A stretch of DNA of 17,090 nucleotides from Thermoplasmatota archaeon (GTDB lineage Archaea > Thermoplasmatota > Thermoplasmata > UBA10834). The stretch covers positions 1-17,090 of the forward strand of contig JAUPMC010000075.1 of NCBI GenBank assembly GCA_030836605.1, in the 5' to 3' direction. The notes under the pieces were generated by a model, which saw only the letters and a program-made list of their open reading frames with translations, searched no databases and was not told the DNA's origin. The stretch's first letter is position 1. Each line of letters begins with the position of its first letter. The position numbers and the translations under genes were made by a program. Below, piece after piece: positions 12,678 through 17,090 of this stretch.

Positions 12678-13409
12678 CGGGTACTTCCCGGGGTTGTCGA
12701 GCACGAAGTAGTAGAGCGCCATGAACGCGGAGAGGCAACAGGCGCCTATCAGGAGGCCGAGGGGCCACCTGGGTATGGGTATCTTGATGCCGAACGACGA
12801 GTCCGGGATGAGCCCGTCCACGCCGAGGGAGTACATGTATGTCAGGTTCACGATGCTCTCGTCGGGGTCGAAGGACACCATCTCGTCCCACTGCTCCGCG
12901 GTGAAGAACCCGCGAGACTGGAGCACCACGAGCGTGTCGTTCCCCTCGAAGTTGAAGACAAGCTTCAGGCGGACGAAGTAGGTGCTCTGCGAGAAGTAGG
13001 AACCGTGGGGCGTGTCGTCGTCGGTCGATATCGTGAGGTTCACCCTCACGGTCTCGCCGAGCGCGAGCTGGTCGAACCCTAGGGTGATCTCCGGCGCCCC
13101 GTTCTCGAAGACCGGCGGGTCCTCGAACTCGGCGTCCACGTCCCTGACCTCCTCCTGGGTGGCGTACCTGTATATTCCCACGGTGAGGTTGAGGTCCGCC
13201 ATGGTGCATACCGGGTCGTCGTACGGGTTGGTCATGTTGAACCCGAACACGAGCGAGTCTCCCGGCCTGATGGTGGGCGTGACGAACCCCGAGAATATGT
13301 TGTTCGCGTAATGTGGCGACCCGGGCAGGGCGATGTCCGCGGAGGCAGCGCCTGACGCCAGCAGAAGGAATGTCAGGGCCGCCGCGAGCGCCCCTCGGAT
13401 GCGCCTCAT
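12597..13409 (-). CDS. Secreted, C-terminally membrane-anchored protein of unknown function
   Basis: I do not recognise this 270-residue protein. It begins with a signal peptide (MRRIRGALAAALTFLLLASG, then AASA, 1-24). The outer domain (25-214) looks beta-rich with threonine/asparagine stretches and carries five N-glycosylation sequons (N58, N74, N124, N157, N188). Strand patterns such as RPGDSLVFGFNMTNPYDDPV and LGETVRVNLTIS suggest an immunoglobulin-like fold, as in many archaeal surface proteins. One membrane helix lies at about 216-237, followed by a basic, Leu/Arg-repeating tail (247-270) that should be cytoplasmic and helical. The last 26 codons plus stop overlap the reductase gene convergently. 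Its promoter shares a 90-bp gap with the Taw2 gene. Confidence 0.8.
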   Translation of the reverse strand: MRRIRGALAAALTFLLLASGAASADIALPGSPHYANNIFSGFVTPTIRPGDSLVFGFNMTNPYDDPVCTMADLNLTVGIYRYATQEEVRDVDAEFEDPPVFENGAPEITLGFDQLALGETVRVNLTISTDDDTPHGSYFSQSTYFVRLKLVFNFEGNDTLVVLQSRGFFTAEQWDEMVSFDPDESIVNLTYMYSLGVDGLIPDSSFGIKIPIPRWPLGLLIGACCLSAFMALYYFVLDNPGKYPSLEKRFYKLRGELRELRGKLEDLRRK

Positions 13410-13499
13410 CTTCCGTCCGAAGCCCGAATCCGACTATATCGTTTTCGGTCTCGTCCGGGGTGAAAAAGTGTTATTACCCGTCTGGACGATGCGACGGGC

Positions 13500-14528
13500 G
13501 TGCGAGGAGTGAAGGTCCCGAGGGCACTGGCCGAGGAGCTGAGGGTCATAATGGCCCGGAGGGGAGTCGTCGACAAGACGCTCGCCATCCTGGATGACGG
13601 CGGCCATGTCCTGATACCGGTGCTCAAGGAGCCTGACCCCGAGGTCCTGGCCAAGTTCCACGCGTCCACCTTCGACGGGCAGTTCCCGTCCAGGCACACG
13701 AGGACTGACCCGATCGACCAGGTCAGGGCCTCGGTGTCGGTCCCCGAGGAGCTGAAGCTCCTCCTGCCGGAGAAGTGGGAGCAGCTCGGCGACGTCGTCA
13801 CCCTGCGGCTCCCCAAGGAGTTAGGCCCGTACGAGCGTGACCTCGGAGAGGCGTACGCGAAGGCCCTGAACGCCAAGACCGTCCTGAGGGATGTCGGGGG
13901 CATCTCGGGGGACTACAGGACCCCGGTCGTCAAGGTGTTGTTCGGCACCGACACCGTCGCGGTCCATCGGGAGAACGGGATACTGTACAAGCTGGACGCG
14001 TCGAAGGTGATGTTCTCGTCCGGCAACGTCGACGAGCGCATGAGGATGGCTTCGGTCCAGTGCGAGGACGAGACCGTCGTCGACATGTTCGCTGGGATCG
14101 GGTACTTCACGCTCCCGCTCGCTGTCTACCAGAGGCCGAAGCGCGTCATATCGTGCGAGGTGAACGAGGTATCCTATGGATACCTTGTCGAGAACATCGC
14201 ACTGAACAAGGTCGGGGACAGGGTCGAGCCCATCCTCGGGGACAACAGGGCCCTCCCGGGCGACGCGTTCGCGGACAGGGTCGTCATGGGATACGTGAAG
14301 ACGACCCACGAGTTCCTGCAGACCGCCTTCCGCCTGCTCAAGAGCGGCGGCATACTGCACTATCATGAGACCTGCCCGAACGAGCTCCTGCCGGGCAGGC
14401 CGGTCCAGAGGCTCAGGGACGCGGCCAGGGACGACAGGGTCGAGGTCCTCAGGTTCAAGGAGGTCAAGTCGTACTCGCCAGGCGTGAGCCATGTCGTGGT
14501 CGACGCGAGGTTCACGAGGACCTCTTGA
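13500..14528 (+). CDS. taw2: tRNA-Phe wyosine aminocarboxypropyltransferase, Taw2-like
   Basis: This 342-residue protein belongs to the Trm5/Tyw2 family that modifies G37 of tRNA-Phe. An N-terminal domain (1-100) precedes the linker DYRTPVVKVLFG and KVMFSSGNVDERMRMA. The Rossmann methyltransferase fold follows with VVDMFAGIGYFTLPLAV (about 191-207), CEVNEVSYGYLVENIALNKV, and DRVVMGYVKTTHEFL. Trm5 has Asn-Leu/Pro-Pro after DRVVM; MGY here, with GGILHYHET and KSYSPGVSHVVVDA, is the Tyw2/Taw2 pattern. It would transfer the aminocarboxypropyl group from S-adenosylmethionine to 4-demethylwyosine. The GTG start at 13500 lies in a 90-bp divergent gap. The 3' end overlaps the convergent 520-residue gene by 17 bp. 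Confidence 0.82.
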   Translation: MRGVKVPRALAEELRVIMARRGVVDKTLAILDDGGHVLIPVLKEPDPEVLAKFHASTFDGQFPSRHTRTDPIDQVRASVSVPEELKLLLPEKWEQLGDVVTLRLPKELGPYERDLGEAYAKALNAKTVLRDVGGISGDYRTPVVKVLFGTDTVAVHRENGILYKLDASKVMFSSGNVDERMRMASVQCEDETVVDMFAGIGYFTLPLAVYQRPKRVISCEVNEVSYGYLVENIALNKVGDRVEPILGDNRALPGDAFADRVVMGYVKTTHEFLQTAFRLLKSGGILHYHETCPNELLPGRPVQRLRDAARDDRVEVLRFKEVKSYSPGVSHVVVDARFTRTS

Positions 14529-16074
14529 TGTCCTCGGTGCTCCCCGCCTCTCTCATGAATGTGACGAACGCTTCGTGGTGCGCGTCCGCGTCCTGGCTGT
14601 CCAGGAGCGCCTTCGCGGACCCGCTCAGGTGCCTGCCGAACTCCTGCTCCTCGGCCGTGTACTTCCACGACTTCGTGGATATCCCGAGAGACAGGTAGAA
14701 CGCGTGCGCGATCGAGCGGCTCCGGTGGTCGTTCGACGTGTCGGCGTCCAGGACCGCGTTCGCCCCGGCGGAGCCTTTGGTCTTGTATGCCCTGACCACC
14801 TCGTCCACGAGCCCCGAGTGCTGCGAGAGCCCGACGTACGAGGGCATCCTCGACGTGACCTCCGCGTGCGCGGCCTTCTTCACGGCCTGCCGTATCGCCT
14901 TGAGCGGGGACTGCGTCGTCTCCGCGTCCTCGCTGTAATGCTCCTCCGCGACATCCGCGGGGACGACACCCTTCATGGCCGCAAGGCCGTGGGCCGACCA
15001 GTGCTTGGACATGAGGCTGTTCACAGTGTCCTTCGGGTCCGCGACTATGGCGTGGTCGATGTCCGCCAGCATCGCCCCGAGGGCCTTCACCTCCAGGTCG
15101 TCCGAGGTCATCGCCGCGACGAAGGCGTCACGGTCGCCCCCATACGACCTGTCTCCCCTGACATAGAGCCTCTCCTTCCGCTCCTCAAGCCTCTCGTGGA
15201 CCTCCCCGAAGTGGGAGTCGATGAGCTCCCTGTCACCGATCTGGCCCGAGGCGTACTTCTCCAGGAGCGACGAGTCGACCGGCGAGCTCAGGAGGTCCTT
15301 CAGGCCCTTGTCCCCCGAGACGATCTCCAGAGGCCGCTCGACGGAGATATCGACCTCGTTCAGGATGCTCGGGACGGCCATGCCCTCCGCGAGCTTGTTG
15401 AGCGTGTTCTTGTTCTTCGCGCCGCACTGCGGGCATACGAGGACCTTCGCGTCGGTGTTCACGAACGCGAACTCCAACCTCTCGGCCTCGGGGGACGCGT
15501 GCGGGCAGCTGTAGGTCGAGCCGTCCTCCTTGGTCGCCCCGACGGCCCCGGCCGCCTGTGAGATGTACTCCTTCGGGGGCTTGGGCTGCTTCCCGGTGCA
15601 GACGAAGTCGTCCCCGTAGGAATAGAAATGGAGCCCCTTCTTCTTGACGAGGTCCAGAACCCCCAGGACCCGCCACTTGGGCGAGTCGAAGTTCTGCACC
15701 CCGATCAGCTTCTCCTTGCTGGTCCTGCCCCTGAGCGCGAACATGACCGTGCCCCCGGGGTACTTGGCGGACGCGAGGTAGGGCGCCTTCTCCTCGTGGA
15801 CCAGGCCGATGGTGGCCGCGTACGCCCGGGCGAGCCTGTCCCCGCGCTTGGCGAGCTTCTCGAGCTTCGCAGGGTCGTCCTTGTACTTGGAAATCCTCTC
15901 GAGGCGCGCCCGCGTCTTCTTGAAAGGACAGGGGCCGCACTCGGCGGCGCACTCCGGCAGTATGAGCTCGAAGTCGTCCATGAGCGCCCTCGCCTTCTCC
16001 ATCAGGTCCTTCTCGCGGATCTTGGAGGCGATCCTCGCGTTGACCCTGATCCGTAGGTTCTTCTTGCGCGGCAT
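14512..16074 (-). CDS. Unrecognised 520-residue protein with two cysteine motifs
   Basis: I cannot assign this protein to a known family. The N-terminus (1-34) is basic and helical. C42-x3-C46-x2-C49 (CAAECGPC) follows, then a basic helix. Residues 86-165 look like a mixed alpha/beta domain (AKYPGGTVMFALRGRTSKEK, IGVQNFDSPKWRVLGVLDLV). CPH at 190 and CPQC at 214-217 could form a zinc ribbon. From about 230 to 520 it is helical and hydrophilic, with no membrane helix or signal peptide. A nucleic-acid-related role is plausible from the basic N-terminus and zinc ribbon, but this is a guess. The CxxxCxxC spacing equals that of radical SAM enzymes, yet nothing around it resembles that barrel. It converges on taw2 and diverges from the second DUF835 gene. 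Confidence 0.72.
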   Translation of the reverse strand: MPRKKNLRIRVNARIASKIREKDLMEKARALMDDFELILPECAAECGPCPFKKTRARLERISKYKDDPAKLEKLAKRGDRLARAYAATIGLVHEEKAPYLASAKYPGGTVMFALRGRTSKEKLIGVQNFDSPKWRVLGVLDLVKKKGLHFYSYGDDFVCTGKQPKPPKEYISQAAGAVGATKEDGSTYSCPHASPEAERLEFAFVNTDAKVLVCPQCGAKNKNTLNKLAEGMAVPSILNEVDISVERPLEIVSGDKGLKDLLSSPVDSSLLEKYASGQIGDRELIDSHFGEVHERLEERKERLYVRGDRSYGGDRDAFVAAMTSDDLEVKALGAMLADIDHAIVADPKDTVNSLMSKHWSAHGLAAMKGVVPADVAEEHYSEDAETTQSPLKAIRQAVKKAAHAEVTSRMPSYVGLSQHSGLVDEVVRAYKTKGSAGANAVLDADTSNDHRSRSIAHAFYLSLGISTKSWKYTAEEQEFGRHLSGSAKALLDSQDADAHHEAFVTFMREAGSTEDIKRSS

Positions 16075-16150
16075 GTCCGAGTCGGTCAGACATATCGGAA
16101 ACTGGTACTAGTGTCTTTTGCCGGGTTCCCGGTATGGCAGCCAGTACCCG

Positions 16151-16164
16151 CGAAAGCTTATTAG
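16151..16164 (+). promoter_or_regulatory. BRE/TATA promoter of the second DUF835 gene
   Basis: CGAAAG followed by CTTATTAG. A start near 16186 would leave about 24 bases before the ATG at 16210. Confidence 0.55.
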
Positions 16165-16209
16165 CCACACTCTACAATAAGGAAGGTATCTGGGATGCGG
16201 ATGGTCTAG

Positions 16210-16935
16210 ATGTCACAGGAAGAGGACTTCGCCAGGGGCTTCATCAAGGGCTTCGAGGAGGGGCTCAAGGGCGCTTGGGAGGAGATAATCAAGCTGTCCA
16301 CCAAGGGGTACACCTCGAGGGAGCTCCAGATAATGGCGAAGAGCAAGAAGTCGATGCTCTTCCAGACCGTCCAGCAGAAAGCGGAGGAGCTGGAGAGGGC
16401 TCTCGGGACGAAGATCCTGACGCAGGCGCCGCCCCCCGCGGCCCCCGCTGCGAAGGCCGACCTCAGGCCGGGTTGGAGCTACGTGGTCAAGGAGGAGCGC
16501 CCGGACAAGGGCTTCTCGATATTCGCGTCGCTGATAGGCGGCGGGGCGAGGGGCCTGTGCATCTCGAGGACGCACCCGGACACGCTCAAGCAGAAGTACG
16601 GGTTCGAGGCCGAGACTATCTGGCTCACGAAGTCGGAGACCTCCCAGGGGTCGGCCGGCAAGACTGGCGCGGAGTTCGTCTCCCCGAACAACCTCGCGCG
16701 CCTCGCGTCAGCGGTGCGCGAGTTCCTTTCGAAGGGCGAGTCGGGCGCGGTCATCATCGAAGGGCTCGAGTACATGACCACCCAGAACGACTTCAAGAGC
16801 GTCCTCAGGTTCGTCCAGCTCATCAACGAGCAGGTCGTCCTGGACAAGGGCTACCTGATCATCCCGGTCGACGAGGGCACGATGGACCCCAAGGACTTCT
16901 CGCTCGTGGAGCGAGAGATGAGCCAGGTCCTGTGA
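16210..16935 (+). CDS. Soluble DUF835 protein with a helical N-terminal module
   Basis: This 241-residue protein has the DUF835 core at about 90-241: SYVVKEERPDKGFSIFASLI, GLCISRTHPDTLKQKYGF, TIWLT, GAVIIEGLEYMTTQNDF, and IIPVDEGTMDPKDFSLVERE. Residues 1-68 are a charged helical module (FARGFIKGFEEGLKGAWEEI, then KGYTSRELQIMAKSKK), joined by an Ala/Pro linker (73-83). There is no membrane helix and only one cysteine, unlike the DUF835 protein at 4299-5033. The cores share order and key phrases but differ widely elsewhere, so they are distant paralogues. The function of the family is unknown. It has its own promoter. Confidence 0.86.
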   Translation: MSQEEDFARGFIKGFEEGLKGAWEEIIKLSTKGYTSRELQIMAKSKKSMLFQTVQQKAEELERALGTKILTQAPPPAAPAAKADLRPGWSYVVKEERPDKGFSIFASLIGGGARGLCISRTHPDTLKQKYGFEAETIWLTKSETSQGSAGKTGAEFVSPNNLARLASAVREFLSKGESGAVIIEGLEYMTTQNDFKSVLRFVQLINEQVVLDKGYLIIPVDEGTMDPKDFSLVEREMSQVL

Positions 16936-17046
16936 TGGCCACCAGTCCCTCGGGGCCGTAAGGCGAAAACGCTATACCTCAAGGTTCGGATTCCCCGGAC
17001 AGTCGGAGGGAGTAGCTTGACTTGTGAACCAGTATCTGGAGGAGGT

Positions 17047-17090
17047 ATGCCTCTCCTCGGGACCAAGTTCCCCGAGATGGAGGTGCAGAC
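17047..17090 (+). CDS. Peroxiredoxin, N-terminal fragment (partial)
   Basis: An ATG follows GGAGGAGG closely and opens MPLLGTKFPEMEVQ, after which the window ends. This is the typical beginning of archaeal Prx6-type (AhpC/TSA family) peroxiredoxins, which reduce hydrogen peroxide and organic peroxides. The catalytic cysteine lies beyond the edge, so the call rests on the first 14 residues only. The 111-bp gap before it contains a possible TATA sequence (GCTATACC) near 16970. Confidence 0.75.
   Translation, partial: MPLLGTKFPEMEVQ

Noticed and set aside
13500..14528. Trm5 (m1G37 methyltransferase) as the identity
   Set aside because: The residues after DRVVM are GY rather than the Trm5 Asn-x-Pro pattern, and HYHET with SPGVSHVVVDA fits Taw2 better.
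14491..15561. 356-codon open frame on the plus strand
   Set aside because: It is antisense to the 520-residue gene, with low-complexity Arg/Val/Leu composition and no recognisable motif.
14512..16074. Radical SAM enzyme suggested by CxxxCxxC
   Set aside because: The spacing matches, but the flanking residues, the missing aromatic before the last cysteine and the absence of later barrel motifs do not.

Overview
The window is a GC-rich stretch of archaeal chromosome. Archaeal markers include ribosomal proteins L44e and S27e, aIF2-alpha, Nop10, transcription factor S, PCNA, a split transketolase, a geranylgeranyl reductase-family enzyme, a Taw2-type wyosine enzyme and an intron-containing tRNA-Tyr with the archaeal C1-G72 pair. 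Two DUF835 proteins, many TTG/GTG starts and short A+T-rich TATA boxes in a GC-rich background suggest a Thermoplasmatota-type euryarchaeon, for example a relative of Methanomassiliicoccales. That placement is inference; no marker here fixes the genus.

Layout. Positions 1-826 hold the tail of a probable creatininase-family gene and rpiA. A convergent winged-helix regulator (839-1204, minus) follows, with a good interrupted palindrome upstream of it. Positions 1419-3599 form a tight translation operon: rpl44e, rps27e, aIF2-alpha, nop10 and a PAC2-family protein, each gene touching, overlapping or lying within 3 bases of the next. Next come a ribbon-helix-helix regulator (minus), tRNA-Tyr with a 35-nt intron, and a minus-strand pair of a CheY-like response regulator followed by a membrane-anchored DUF835 protein with an eight-cysteine insert. 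A 340-bp intergenic region with GC-rich hairpins precedes a four-helix membrane protein with a long His/Arg/Ser-rich tail.

Positions 7137-12677 are all plus strand: tfs, pcn, purN, the two transketolase subunits, transaldolase and a geranylgeranyl reductase-family flavoprotein. With rpiA at the left edge, the window encodes three enzymes of the non-oxidative pentose phosphate pathway, a route many archaea lack, next to a purine biosynthesis gene that uses its ribose product. The right part holds a secreted, membrane-anchored protein overlapping the reductase gene convergently by 81 bp, a Taw2-like tRNA-Phe modification enzyme, an unrecognised 520-residue cysteine-motif protein, a second DUF835 protein with a different N-terminal module, and the first 14 codons of a peroxiredoxin.

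Most of the window is housekeeping. The least explained parts are the response regulator/DUF835 pair, the second DUF835 protein, the 520-residue protein, the tailed membrane protein and the structured intergenic DNA around 5586-5740. I see no CRISPR array, insertion sequence, phage gene or plasmid origin.
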